Made by a program: the position numbers and the translations under genes | Part shown: in pieces, positions 1 through 8,103 of the stretch | Layout: every line of letters begins with the position of its first letter | How positions within the stretch are numbered: position 1 is the stretch's first letter | Notes under the pieces: model-generated | Database searches by the model: none | What the model saw: only the letters and a program-made list of their open reading frames with translations | What the model was told of the DNA's origin: nothing | DNA from: DATBGO01 sp963695645 | GTDB lineage: Bacteria > Actinomycetota > Actinomycetes > Streptosporangiales > Streptosporangiaceae | Assembly (NCBI GenBank): GCA_963695645.1 | Contig: CAVOHC010000008.1 | Coordinates: 62,001-126,000 of the forward strand | Direction of reading: 5' to 3' | Length of the DNA stretch: 64,000 nt

Positions 1-1
1 C

Positions 2-67
2 ACACAGCAGATCCGCCGAAAGCCCGTCCTGGGCGGCCTGATCAACGAGTACATGCACGCCGCCTGA
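2..67 (+). CDS. C-terminal tail of an integrase-core transposase, cut by window edge
   Basis: Only the last 21 codons lie in the window, ending at TGA 65-67. The residues read TQQIRRKPVLGGLINEY followed by MHAA. The ending RR..(V/L)GGLINEY is one I associate with the C-terminus of actinobacterial DDE/integrase-core (rve) transposases. A separate decayed piece of the same transposase type lies at 32522-32690, which supports the reading. The body of the gene is outside the window, so completeness cannot be judged. Confidence 0.4.
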   Translation, partial: TQQIRRKPVLGGLINEYMHAA

Positions 68-434
68 GGAACAGAACAGCTGCCGGTCACCAGCCGAATC
101 CATCAGCATCCTGCGTCTCGCCGGGCACACCTGCGTCGCCCGCGCACTACGGCACATTGCACGCGACCCGGCAGGTGCGCTCGGCCTGGTCACAGACACC
201 GGATAATGGACAACGCAATGGCCCTCAGCCACCCCTGGGGCGCCATATGCGGCGCGGCCATTCCGGACATCTCTAATTCACCTTTGGGCCAGAAAATATT
301 ACGGGAATGGCCTCCATTTCATAATCCCGTCCTCTGCCAGACGCCTTATAATCGGCGGCGCGGCCTGCCCACAAGGCCCGGCAATCCGACTCCAGGCGGG
401 GCAGCGCCGGATCTGCGACCGAGAGGAAGCATGG
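68..434. other. Intergenic, no gene seen
   Basis: This 367-base stretch has no frame with a family-like protein or actinobacterial codon bias. It is relatively AT-rich around 255-350, so it may hold the promoter of the secreted phosphoesterase. A purine-rich ribosome site (GAGAGGAAG, 421-429) directly precedes that gene. Confidence 0.5.
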
Positions 435-2237
435 ATGCGACGACCAGTCAGGGCCTTTGCGCTCACCGCTGCCGCTGGCCTCATCGCGGCGATGGCGTTC
501 GGTGTGCCAGGCGCAATCGCGAGCGAGGCCGCCAGTACGAGCGCGCACAACCAGGGTGGTGGCAAAGGCAATACCGCCACGCCGATCAAGCATCTCGTCG
601 TGATCTTCGACGAGAACGTCTCCTTTGATCACTACTTCGGCACCTATCCGTACGCTCCGAACCCGCCTGGCGAGCCAGCCTTCCACGCTCGGAAGGGCAC
701 GCCGACGGTCAATGGCCTGTACAACGACCTAACCTCGTCCGGGCAGCCGACCGGGCCGCTGCTCGCCAACAACCCCAATCTCTCAAATCCGGTGCGGCTC
801 GGCCACGATATTCCGCTGACCTGCGACCAGGACCACGACTACACCGCAGAGCAGCTAGCCGCCGACCACGGCGCCGAGGACGCCTATCCAGCGAACACGG
901 GCGGCAATCTGACACTGACGCAATGCCTGGCGGGGTTCGACTACCCCCCCGGCACGCCAGAGCTGCCGCCGCCGGGAACCGGTTCCAATAAGGCCGTCAT
1001 GAGTTACTACGACGGCAATTCGGTCACCGGGCTTTGGAATTACGCCCAGCACTTCGCGATGAGTGACAACGCCTACGGCACGACCTACGGCCCGTCGACC
1101 CCAGGCGCTCTTAACGTGACCACCGCGCAGACCTATGGCGCGATCTGCGGGCCATCCTCCGCGACGATTAACGACAGTCCGTGCCCGAACCCGCCGGGGC
1201 TCGACACGACCGACCCGACGTCCTCCAACATCACGGCGGGCCCGGCCCGGTCGGCCGGCCCGGGAACCACCTACTCCGACGCCGACCCAACCTACGACAT
1301 CTGCTCCTACCTGCCAGGCTCGGACGGCGGCGACGGCGGCACCGCGGCCGGAACCCTGACGATGGGCGGCAAGAACATCGGTGACGAGCTGAACAGCTCG
1401 AAGATCACCTGGGGATGGTTCCAGGGCGGCTTTGACAACGGTTACGTTCCGGGTCACGGAACGCCCCCAACCACCGCCCAGATCTGCTCAGAGACCCATA
1501 AGAACGTGGGCGGCGCCGTAGTGGACGACTACAGCCCGCACCACGAGCCGTTCGAGTACTACGCCTCAACTGCCAACCCGATGCACCTGCCGCCGAAGTC
1601 GCTGTCGATGATCGGCAAAACCGACCAGGCTAACCACCAGTACGACACCGCCGATTTCTTTGCCGCCGCCGATGCGGGCAACCTGCCAGCGGTCTCCTAC
1701 CTTAAGGCGCCGAAGTACCAGGATGGCCACGCGGGCTACTCCGACCCGCTGGACGAGCAGACCTGGCTGGTTAGCACCATCAACCAGCTCGAGTCCCTGC
1801 CCAGCTGGAAGTCGACCGCCGTTATCGTCACCTGGGACGACTCTGACGGCTGGTATGACCACGTGCTCGCCCCGGTCATTACCGAGTCGCAGACCTCGCT
1901 GGATGCCCTCACCGGGACCGGCGAATGCGGCAGCCAGCTCAGCCTGGTGCCGGTGAACTCGGCCAACGAGCCTGAGCAGGGCAAGTGCGGCCTCGGGCCC
2001 CGGCTGCCGTTCCTGGTCATCTCCCCGTGGGCGCGGTCGAACTTCGTCGATAACACCCTCATCGACCACAGCTCGGTCGTGAAGTTCATCGAGTACAACT
2101 GGGGCCTGCCGGCGCTCGGCAACGGGGCGGCCGACACCGCGGCCGGCTCGATCTCGTCCATGTTCGACTTCAGTGGCCGACAAGGGTACAACAAAAAGCT
2201 GTTCCTTAACCCGGCCACGGGCGAGCCGATCAGCTAG
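435..2237 (+). CDS. Secreted phosphoesterase of the phospholipase C / acid phosphatase family
   Basis: This 600-residue exported enzyme should cleave phosphate esters (phospholipids or other phosphoesters) outside the membrane. The N-terminus is a signal peptide: MRRPVR, a hydrophobic core, and an AIA-SEA-type cleavage region near residue 30. The metal-site motif ENVSFDHYFG is at residues 60-69, matching the ENxSFDHYFG signature of PF04185. The second signature, VTWDDSDGWYDHV, lies near residue 465, and HSSVVKFIEYNWGLP near the C-terminus is typical of the family. Length fits single-domain members. The ATG at 435 was chosen for the GAGAGGAAG site just upstream; an ATG at 431 is in another frame. 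No co-oriented neighbour exists, so it is probably a lone gene. A phosphate-starvation role is inference; substrate cannot be read from sequence. Confidence 0.9.
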   Translation: MRRPVRAFALTAAAGLIAAMAFGVPGAIASEAASTSAHNQGGGKGNTATPIKHLVVIFDENVSFDHYFGTYPYAPNPPGEPAFHARKGTPTVNGLYNDLTSSGQPTGPLLANNPNLSNPVRLGHDIPLTCDQDHDYTAEQLAADHGAEDAYPANTGGNLTLTQCLAGFDYPPGTPELPPPGTGSNKAVMSYYDGNSVTGLWNYAQHFAMSDNAYGTTYGPSTPGALNVTTAQTYGAICGPSSATINDSPCPNPPGLDTTDPTSSNITAGPARSAGPGTTYSDADPTYDICSYLPGSDGGDGGTAAGTLTMGGKNIGDELNSSKITWGWFQGGFDNGYVPGHGTPPTTAQICSETHKNVGGAVVDDYSPHHEPFEYYASTANPMHLPPKSLSMIGKTDQANHQYDTADFFAAADAGNLPAVSYLKAPKYQDGHAGYSDPLDEQTWLVSTINQLESLPSWKSTAVIVTWDDSDGWYDHVLAPVITESQTSLDALTGTGECGSQLSLVPVNSANEPEQGKCGLGPRLPFLVISPWARSNFVDNTLIDHSSVVKFIEYNWGLPALGNGAADTAAGSISSMFDFSGRQGYNKKLFLNPATGEPIS

Positions 2238-2299
2238 GGCTACTGGTCTAGCCACTTCAAGAAGGCCTAACGAGTAATGGCTATGCTGCGGGCCGGGGC

Positions 2300-2480
2300 C
2301 TATGCCTCGGCCTGCAGTATGTCCAGCGCCGCTTCAAGATCATTCGGCTGGGCGCTCACGAACTCCATCGGCCGCCCATCGGAGGGATGCGTGAAGCTGG
2401 CGCTGGATCTCAGGGGTTGACGCAGACCCGGCAGAGGCACCAGGCAAACTTCAACTACCACTACCGGCCGTGCGTCTTGC
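2300..2480 (-). pseudogene. C-terminal relic of an RluA-family RNA pseudouridine synthase
   Basis: On the minus strand a frame ending at TAG (2300-2302) reads SFTHPSDGRPMEFVSAQP and then NDLEAALDIL. That is the form of the C-terminal strand of RluA/RluD-type synthases: F-x-HP-x-(S/T)-G-x-x-(M/L)-x-F, then an LP-x-DL-x-x-xL helix. The frame stays open upstream to about 2480 (VVVEVCLVPLPGLRQPLRSS), but the TGR-HQIR core and the catalytic HRLD motif are absent and no start exists. I read it as a leftover tail after deletion. It lies antisense between the phosphoesterase and an integrase relic. Confidence 0.5.
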
Positions 2481-2639
2481 CCCAGGATGCGCTACCCCGA
2501 CCTCCGCTTCTGCGCGCTCACCACAGAAAACCCACAACTGGCCCGCGGCGGCCCCGCAAGCCGCACGGCTGCGACGGCACGCGGACGCCGTCCGGCACAG
2601 CGGGCAGCCTTCGTGACCGGCGACGTCCGTGAGGGCAGC

Positions 2640-2840
2640 CGTGGCGAAGGCCGTGTGGTGGTGGAGGTGGCGGGGGGATCACGGTGTACCCGGCGGGGGG
2701 CGGGGGACCGGTGGCGGGCGGTGTGGTTCGAGAACGGCAGGCGGCGGCAGTGCCAGTCGGTGACCGAGGACTGCCTGGCCGCCCGGATCGAGAAAGTCAC
2801 CGCGCGGCTGGCCGCCGATGTTCGACGGCGAGCCTCCGCT
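2640..2840 (+). pseudogene. N-terminal relic of a tyrosine-type integrase
   Basis: In the frame through 2703 the translation includes GDRWRAVWFENGRRRQCQS and then TEDCLAARIEKVTARLAAD. This resembles the arm-type DNA-binding N-terminus of actinobacterial phage-like integrases, where an RWRxxWxExGRRRQ stretch is followed by a helix of the KLExVxERLxAD type. After about 2830 the resemblance stops and the frame continues as Arg/His-rich nonsense to 2909. No catalytic R-H-R-Y region is present. It suggests an old integrated element whose other parts are gone. Family assignment rests on recognition of one motif only. Confidence 0.4.
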
Positions 2841-2969
2841 CGGCGTCGAGACCGACACCGACATCACCCCCGCCACTGCCTCCTCCGCGCCATCGGCTAC
2901 AAACTCTGACCGCAAAGCCAGTCAGTAATATTCTTGAGTTCTGGGCCATTCCGGAGGGAGGAACTTTAC

Positions 2970-3155
2970 GTGCCGGCGAGTTTGATTCTTGCGTACCGGT
3001 GGCCCTTCCCCCTAGGTGCGGGTCGACCGCCCTGGGCACTGACTTGGTGTTCTCGCCGGCCGCACCTCGATGAACCCGCCCGCCTGCTGCCCGGCCGATT
3101 CCAGGTCATTGCCCGAAAGGAAAGCTCACCGCTCCCGCACAGGAGCACAACGTGA
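2970..3155 (+). CDS. Possible 61-residue leader ORF coupled to the HAD gene
   Basis: A GTG at 2970 follows a very strong ribosome site (GGAGGGAGGA, 2953-2962, spacing 7) and opens a 61-codon frame whose TGA (3153-3155) overlaps the GTG start of the next gene in the sequence GTGA. This is classic translational-coupling geometry. The peptide (VPASLILAYRWPFPLGAG...) matches nothing I know and is rich in Pro, Arg and Trp, so it may be a leader or the start of a lost gene. The strong ribosome site and the overlap support translation; function is unknown. Confidence 0.35.
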   Translation: MPASLILAYRWPFPLGAGRPPWALTWCSRRPHLDEPARLLPGRFQVIARKESSPLPHRSTT

Positions 3156-3793
3156 TCCGCCACATCTTCTGGGACTGGAATGGCACGCTCACCGACGACG
3201 CGGCGGTCCTGTACCAGGCCGTCAACACCGCGATGACCGCGATTGGGCACCCTCGCGTGTCCCCCGAGCAGCTGCGGGTACGGTTCGTGCGCCCGCTCAG
3301 TGCCCTGTTCGGGCGCCTCACGGACGAGCGGTGCCAAGATAAGTGGCCCGCCTGGCAGGCGGCCTTCATCGTCGCACACAGCGAAACGCAGCCCGTGCTC
3401 GCGGCGGACGCACTCGCGGCACTGCAACGCTGGCATGCTGCGGACCGCACTCAGTCCGTGCTCTCCCGCTGGCCCGCCGATGACCTGTCGGCCCGGGTGG
3501 CTGCGGCGGCCCTGCTCCCCTACCTCGACGGGATCCGCGGAGCGAGCTGGCCTGAAGAGCCCAAGGAAGACATGCTCCGCCGGGAGCTGGTCCTGCGCGA
3601 GTTGGATCCCGCCCAAGCGCTTCTCATCGGTGATACCGGCGACGACGCCGCGGCGGCCCGTGTCGCGGGGGCGGCCGTCATTGTCTGCGACGCCCACTCC
3701 TTCGCCCCGATGGGCAACGCGACCCACGAGCGCTGGCCAGTGCCACGTGCGCAGTCCCTGCGTGCCGCCGTCGAGCTGGCACTCACTATGTGA
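3152..3793 (+). CDS. HAD-superfamily hydrolase, phosphoglycolate-phosphatase-like
   Basis: This 213-residue cytoplasmic phosphatase-fold protein carries the HAD motifs in order. Motif I is FWDWNGTL with nucleophile Asp8; position +2 is Asn10 instead of the usual Asp, a variant common in small actinobacterial HAD proteins. Motif II is a Ser near residue 108 (VLSRWPADD), the motif III Lys lies near 138 (PKEDML), and motif IV is GDTGDD near 160. The GTG at 3152 has AGGAG (3141-3145) six bases upstream. It is first in a same-strand series with P450 (44-base gap) and RibD_C-type reductase (21-base gap). Removal of a phosphate from a small metabolite is likely; the substrate is unknown. The Asn in motif I may shift or weaken activity. 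Confidence 0.85.
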   Translation: MIRHIFWDWNGTLTDDAAVLYQAVNTAMTAIGHPRVSPEQLRVRFVRPLSALFGRLTDERCQDKWPAWQAAFIVAHSETQPVLAADALAALQRWHAADRTQSVLSRWPADDLSARVAAAALLPYLDGIRGASWPEEPKEDMLRRELVLRELDPAQALLIGDTGDDAAAARVAGAAVIVCDAHSFAPMGNATHERWPVPRAQSLRAAVELALTM

Positions 3794-3837
3794 ACGCCAT
3801 CGCGCTGCGGATGGACCGACCACTGAAGGAGCCCGAC

Positions 3838-5064
3838 GTGACTACGACGCCTGACCTGCCGAGCACGGCCCGCTGTCCGGTGGTCCACCAATTCCCCTTC
3901 CCCCGCAAGACCCCCGTCGATATCTCGCCTGAGCTCGATCGCCTCCGGACTCACGAACCGGTCTGCCGCGTGCGTATGGCCACTGGTGACGAAGCATGGC
4001 TGGTCACCCGCTACGACGATGTGCGGTTCGTACTCGATGACCTCCGGTTCAGCATGAAGGATGCCGGCGGCGACAAGGCCGCTGAGCTGATGCCCATGGT
4101 CAAGCTCTTCCCAGGGCTGTTCAGCCTCGACGGCGCCGAGCACGCGCGGTCCAGGCAGTTGCTGGCCCGTGGCTTCAGGACCCGGGACACCCAAGCGTTC
4201 CGCTCCTGGCTCAGCAAGACGACCGATGAGCTGGCGGTTGATCTGCTCGCAGCCAATCCGCCTGCCGATCTGATTATTGGCTTCTGCGAACCGCTGGTCA
4301 CGCGGGTAGCTGGCCGGCTGCTCGGCCTCACCTCCGAGCAGCTCACCGAGTTCCGCGCGCATTTCCGGGTGATCGTCAGCGTCGGCGGGCCGACCTCTGC
4401 GCAGTTCGCGGCGCACTGGGATACCCTGCGCAGCGTCGTCTCGGGAATCTGTGCCGCCAGGCGCGCCGATCCGGGCGACGACATGATCAGTGACCTCATC
4501 GTGGGCAACATCGGCGAACGAGCCATCCCTGAGGCGAATCTCATGGGCCTGCTGTTTAGCCTGATCGCGGCGCTCGGCCATAGCCCAATCACCCAGATCT
4601 CCTATGGACTCGTCACGCTACTGCGCCACCCCGACCAGTGGGACCTGCTGATCCGCAGGCCAGAGCTGGTTCACGCCGCTACGGCCGAGATCTTGCGCTA
4701 TGGGGTCGCGTTTGAGGTGGAGCACGTTCGCGTCGCCAAAGAGGACATCGAGATTGGCGGTGTGCGTATCGCCCGGGGGGATGCTGTCTTGACATCGATC
4801 GCAGCGGCCAATCGGGACGAGGCCAAGTTCAGCGACCCGACCCGGTTCGACATCACACGGGCAGACAACGACCATCTCGCATTCGGTCATGGGCCCCACG
4901 TATGCGCTGGCTCTGACCTGGGCACCTTTATGATCCTTAGCTCCTTGCGCTCGCTGTGCCCGCTGGCGCCCGGATTGCGGCTCGCGGTGCCCGAAGATAA
5001 CCTGTTCCTGCTCAGCGAGAACTCACACAGCTACTCGCTCGGCGCGGTGCCCATCTGCTGGTAG
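3838..5064 (+). CDS. Cytochrome P450 with atypical I-helix
   Basis: A 408-residue soluble bacterial P450. The ExxR motif is E284-I-L-R287. The heme-binding loop is FGHGPHVCAGS with Cys356 as thiolate ligand, matching FGxGxHxCxG. The oxygen-activating I-helix normally reads AGx(D/E)T(T/S); here it reads ALGHSPIT, with Ser249 where the acid and Pro250 where the Thr would be. Both residues of the proton-relay pair are therefore replaced, as in some P450s of specialised metabolism that do not run ordinary hydroxylation. The GTG at 3838 was chosen over upstream in-frame 3790 because AAGGAG (3826-3831) precedes it and VTTTPDLPSTARCPVVH is a normal P450 N-terminus. It sits between a HAD phosphatase and a RibD-type reductase. 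No ferredoxin is nearby, so electrons must come from elsewhere. Confidence 0.93.
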   Translation: MTTTPDLPSTARCPVVHQFPFPRKTPVDISPELDRLRTHEPVCRVRMATGDEAWLVTRYDDVRFVLDDLRFSMKDAGGDKAAELMPMVKLFPGLFSLDGAEHARSRQLLARGFRTRDTQAFRSWLSKTTDELAVDLLAANPPADLIIGFCEPLVTRVAGRLLGLTSEQLTEFRAHFRVIVSVGGPTSAQFAAHWDTLRSVVSGICAARRADPGDDMISDLIVGNIGERAIPEANLMGLLFSLIAALGHSPITQISYGLVTLLRHPDQWDLLIRRPELVHAATAEILRYGVAFEVEHVRVAKEDIEIGGVRIARGDAVLTSIAAANRDEAKFSDPTRFDITRADNDHLAFGHGPHVCAGSDLGTFMILSSLRSLCPLAPGLRLAVPEDNLFLLSENSHSYSLGAVPICW

Positions 5065-5085
5065 CGATGAATTCAGAGAGACAGC

Positions 5086-5964
5086 ATGAATGACGTTCAG
5101 CCGCTGAAGACCCTGACCGACGCGAGCCAGGGGCAACCGGTGCCATTGCCCGAGGAGTTGCACGCGCTGTACGGGCCGCTCCGGATACCTGTTCACGCTG
5201 GTCGGCCGCACGTAATCAGCACCTACGTCTCGACAATTGACGGCGTGGCCTCCCTCGGCCCAGCTGCGACAATGGCGTCGGCTGCGGCCGACGCCGGTAT
5301 CAGCCCCGGCGAGATCATCAGCGGTGCCAACCACGCGGACAAAATGGTGCTGGCACTCTTCCATGCAATCGCGGACGTCCTGCTGGTGGGGCATACGGGC
5401 CTACGTGGCAACCCCCGCGACGTTCGCCGCGCCGAGAGGATCTACCCACCGCTAGCCGACGCCTTCCGGATGCTCAGAGCCGAGCTGGGCAAACCGGCGG
5501 AGTTGCCGGTCGCGGTGCTCTCACCGGACGACGATCTCGATCCGTCCATGCCGGTGTTCCAGGTTCCTGGTGTCCGCATGGCGCTGCTGACCAAACAGGA
5601 CGCCGTCCCGCTGCTCGTTGAGCGAGGCTTTCCTCCCAACGTCGAGGTGATCGCGTTGCCGGTCCGTCCCGACGGCACGTTCAGCGCCGCGGCAGTGCTC
5701 GCGGCGGTCGAACAGTTCCAGCACGCTGAACTCGTGCTCTGCAATGCAGGTCCACGGTTTATGGCCCATATGCTCGCCGAGCGATGCCTGGACGAGTTCT
5801 TCCTCACCGTGGCCCCCCAGGTGGCGGGTCGGGACGGCGCTTGCGACCGGCCCGGTTTCGTCGACGGCAAGGTGTTCGCGCCCACCGAGCCGCGCGGTGC
5901 TGAGCTGGTGAGCGTCAAGCAAGCATCTAATCACCTCTTCCTGCGGTACGCGTTCCAGGTATAG
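5086..5964 (+). CDS. RibD C-terminal / dihydrofolate-reductase-fold pyrimidine reductase-like protein
   Basis: This 292-residue protein matches the stand-alone RibD_C family, NADPH-binding reductases with a DHFR-like fold. The signature RPHVISTYVSTIDGVASL at about residues 43-60 corresponds to RPYVxxNxVSTLDGVxSL in the family. A GEIISG loop and HADKMVLALFHAIADVLLVG helix follow near residues 80-105, and the end VKQASNHLFLRYAF is family-typical. There is no N-terminal deaminase domain, so it is not a full RibD, and no other riboflavin genes are near. Start ATG 5086 lies 21 bases after the P450 stop, behind GAGAGA. Co-transcription suggests it reduces the P450 product or substrate; that is inference. 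Confidence 0.85.
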   Translation: MNDVQPLKTLTDASQGQPVPLPEELHALYGPLRIPVHAGRPHVISTYVSTIDGVASLGPAATMASAAADAGISPGEIISGANHADKMVLALFHAIADVLLVGHTGLRGNPRDVRRAERIYPPLADAFRMLRAELGKPAELPVAVLSPDDDLDPSMPVFQVPGVRMALLTKQDAVPLLVERGFPPNVEVIALPVRPDGTFSAAAVLAAVEQFQHAELVLCNAGPRFMAHMLAERCLDEFFLTVAPQVAGRDGACDRPGFVDGKVFAPTEPRGAELVSVKQASNHLFLRYAFQV

Positions 5965-6091
5965 ACAGTCGAAACGGAACTATGCGGTACTCGGGCAACC
6001 ACCGGCGCCGCAAAGAGAGAGTCGCGGCGGGAGCCGTGGTAGCCCCTGGCCCGGCGAGCCAGCGGGCCGCGGGGGCGCAGCAACCGCTGTC

Positions 6092-6694
6092 CTATGGCTC
6101 GTAGGAAGTCGGCGTCGACTGCGGGGAACGCCGGTCCCATCCGTGAAACTTCGAGTAGTCGCCGGTGTCCCAGGCCTCGCGAAGCCCGGGGGTGCTCAGG
6201 TCCCAGTCCGGGCGGATCTCGGCCGTCGCGGCGCGCAAATCGCGCCACAACTCGTAGAACGACGGGCGGCCCCAGAACCAGTAGCCGTTGTAGATGCTGT
6301 GGATGACCAGTCCCGGCTTGAACACCAGTGTGTGCGGGATCATCGGGTTGTGCTCGGGGTCGGTGTACTCCTGGATGTCCAGGTCCTTCTGGACAATCCT
6401 TCCAGGGTCGGCGAGGAAAGGCCACTGGGCTCCGACCGAGTTGCGGAACTCCTGCAGCGTGTGATGGTCGTCGGTGGCGATCGTGGCGACCTGTGTGTAA
6501 GCCACCGCGATCTCCGGGTAGTGCTCGGCCAGCTCCAGGTGCTGCCGGTGCTCTTTCGGGCAGTAGTTGCCGCGCGCGAGCGTCAGGATCATCGGGTCCC
6601 GGCCCTGGAGCTCGCTCAGCGCGCGGACGGTGCCGGTGTGGTCGGGCAGCGCATAATCGGGGAAGGTGCCGCCGGGGACGATGTCGGAACGCAC
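6092..6694 (-). CDS. Redoxin (AhpC/TSA-type thioredoxin-fold) protein
   Basis: A 200-residue thioredoxin-fold protein. The N-terminus FPDYALPDHTGTVRALSEL is the usual redoxin entry strand, and RGNYCPKEHRQH places the single candidate peroxidatic Cys at residue 45, where related soil-bacterial redoxins carry Pxx(T/S)xxC-like loops. The C-terminal half (FKPGLVIHSIYNGYWFWGRP) is typical of a subfamily annotated only as redoxin domain. With one active-site Cys it would need a partner thiol such as mycothiol. The GTG start at 6694 follows a GGAGAGG stretch about 12 bases upstream. It is transcribed away from RibD_C and toward it, with about 125 bases between the two stops. Confidence 0.75.
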   Translation of the reverse strand: MRSDIVPGGTFPDYALPDHTGTVRALSELQGRDPMILTLARGNYCPKEHRQHLELAEHYPEIAVAYTQVATIATDDHHTLQEFRNSVGAQWPFLADPGRIVQKDLDIQEYTDPEHNPMIPHTLVFKPGLVIHSIYNGYWFWGRPSFYELWRDLRAATAEIRPDWDLSTPGLREAWDTGDYSKFHGWDRRSPQSTPTSYEP

Positions 6695-6762
6695 AGGATG
6701 ACCGCCTCTCCGGACCTGGCTGTACTCGGGAGCTTCTGTGAGCCTGCCGGTAGGCGTGCCCG

Positions 6763-6840
6763 TCAGCGCTCATGCCCACACATATGCTCGCGGGCGATGA
6801 CCGATCCGATCCCTCCAGTGCCGATAATCGCGGTGGTCAT
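6763..6840 (-). pseudogene. N-terminal stub of an NAD(P)-binding (F420-dependent NADP reductase-like) gene
   Basis: An excellent ribosome site (AGGAGG, eight to nine bases before the ATG whose complement is 6838-6840) opens a frame reading MTTAIIGTGGIGSVIARE and then CGHER and TGA. GxGxIG at the very start is the Rossmann glycine motif seen in NADPH:F420 oxidoreductases and related NADP-oxidoreductase coenzyme F420-dependent proteins. Only 25 codons survive. The translation signals are intact, so a short peptide could still be made. Confidence 0.5.
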
Positions 6841-6878
6841 GACCGAACCTCCTGAGCGTCAGGCCGTGGATCGTAGGC

Positions 6879-6935
6879 TCAGTGCCCGGAGGACTGGCCA
6901 CCGTCGATTCGCGGGGCGTTGCCGGTGACCTCGGC
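6879..6935 (-). pseudogene. C-terminal stub of a short-chain dehydrogenase (SDR)
   Basis: On the minus strand the residues EVTGNAPRIDGGQSSGH end at TGA 6879-6881. The pattern VTG-x-x-x-x-(V/I)DGGQSxGH is the common C-terminal signature of classical SDR oxidoreductases. No upstream SDR sequence remains, because the frame runs directly into the 3' end of the VOC gene. The other VOC copy at 8178 is followed by a still shorter version (AEITGTA), so this tail belonged to the duplicated segment. Confidence 0.55.
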
Positions 6936-7475
6936 ATTCACTCGGAATCGCCGGCGCGCGTACTCAGTGGCCAGTGAGCGGGTGACCAGTCCCCGTCTGG
7001 GTCCGTGGTTTGACCCACTTCGATCAGATGACCGTCGGGATCGCGGATGTAGCAGCGGATCTCGTACTGATGCTGTTTCGGCGGCGTCAGGAACTGAGCA
7101 CCCCGGGCGCTCCACTCGGCGTACACGGCCTGGATGTCTTTGACCCGGATATTGAGGAAGCTGCTGACCCGGTCGGGATCCCGTGGCGTCTCCAGGGTGA
7201 CCGCAGGCTTGTCGTCGGTCGGGCCTCCGCCGACATTGATGATGATCCAGCTGTTAGCCAGTGCGACATAGGTCACGTCTCCGGAGAAGACCACCCTGCC
7301 GCCGAGTACTTCGGTGTAGAAGCGCCGAGAGCGCTCGACATCGTCCGAGACGATGAAGTGGGCCAGCACAATTCCCTCTGGGGGCGGCGGGAGCTCGGCC
7401 ATCCGGCACCTCCGACTGGTTGGGTCTCACACCCCGCTTACGGCGGGTCGGCACCCAACGCTACTACGAGTAAGC
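6921..7475. repeat. Left arm of a ~555-bp inverted duplication
   Basis: This arm and the stretch 8104-8659 are inverted copies. Each contains a VOC gene, the beginning of an SDR tail on its outer side, and the same upstream leader (AGCGGGGTGTGAGACC, then a GGAGGTGCC ribosome site) on its inner side. The inner ends match at CTACTACGAGTAAGC (7461-7475) against the complement of GCTTAACTCGTAGTA near 8104. A 628-base spacer holding a dead flavoprotein gene separates the arms. Confidence 0.8.
6938..7402 (-). CDS. VOC-family (glyoxalase/bleomycin-resistance) protein, copy 1
   Basis: A 154-residue vicinal-oxygen-chelate protein with the expected paired beta-alpha-beta-beta-beta modules. The first module starts VLAHFIVSDDVERSRRFYTEVLGG, the second holds NIRVKDIQAVYAEWSARGAQFLTPP, and the protein closes on YIRDPDGHLIEVGQ, the usual C-terminal metal-ligand Glu region. 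Such proteins act as metal-dependent isomerases, dioxygenases or drug-binding proteins; the substrate is unknown. It is a close paralogue of the divergently oriented gene at 8178, differing mainly near residues 37-44 and at the tail. GGAGGTGCC precedes the ATG. Recent duplication is the simplest reading. Confidence 0.9.
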   Translation of the reverse strand: MAELPPPPEGIVLAHFIVSDDVERSRRFYTEVLGGRVVFSGDVTYVALANSWIIINVGGGPTDDKPAVTLETPRDPDRVSSFLNIRVKDIQAVYAEWSARGAQFLTPPKQHQYEIRCYIRDPDGHLIEVGQTTDPDGDWSPAHWPLSTRAGDSE

Positions 7476-7801
7476 GTCCGCGCTCCTTCCCGCGGCCGCG
7501 TGGCGATCCGGACCGCGGGCGGCAGCAGAGGCGCTGCAGCCTACCGAGGTGGAGCGGGGCGGGGCCGCAGGTACGTACCGCCACCTTCTCGGCACTGCCG
7601 CCCTCTCGAACACGAATCGTCGGTGAGCGAGGGCAGGGTCCAAGGCTGAGGTGTCCAGGGCCTCGGCCCGGCGCCCGCACCGGTAGCAAGCGGCGGCTTC
7701 CTCAGCTGTTATGGGGCTTTCATCGGGGGCGGATGTGGGCAAGGATGCTGCCGGAGGGCAAAGACGACAGCCTGCGGGAAGCGCCGAGTGGGCGGGGGAG
7801 C

Positions 7802-7978
7802 GTGGAGTTGCGATGCCGTGGCACCTACTGGGCTTGTATTCCGTCGAAGTCGCTGCTTCGCCCGGGTGAGGCGGTGGCGGGCGCGCGCGGGTCGGCTCGC
7901 GAGCGCGCAGGTTGACGTTCAGGCCGCGCTGGCCTGGCGGGACTCCATGGTGTCGAACTATTCCGACGCCGACAACGT
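7802..7978 (+). pseudogene. Relic of a pyridine nucleotide-disulfide oxidoreductase
   Basis: The translation from 7802 reads VELRCRGTYWACIPSKSLL then RPGEAVAGARG. In intact FAD-dependent disulfide reductases (lipoamide-dehydrogenase/mercuric-reductase class) of actinobacteria the redox-active motif is C-SYWA-CIPSKTLLRPGEA; here the first Cys of the pair is replaced by Thr. After a frame change the sequence continues QVDVQAALAWRDSMVSNYSD, which matches the next helix of that family, and then stops at 8010. FAD- and NAD-binding domains are missing. The relic occupies the spacer of the inverted VOC duplication. Confidence 0.6.
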
Positions 7979-8103
7979 TTCGGAGTCCCTCGCATACGTG
8001 CATCGCAGCTGAATCGCGCTTGACTTTCGACACCGCGGAGACAGCACCGCCTCTGCCGCCGCCTGCGTCCGGATCCCCACGCGGACGTGGAAGGAGATTG
8101 AAT

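Noticed and set aside
2910..2969. Riboswitch upstream of the HAD-P450 operon
   Set aside because: The stretch is too short and no conserved riboswitch pairing is visible.
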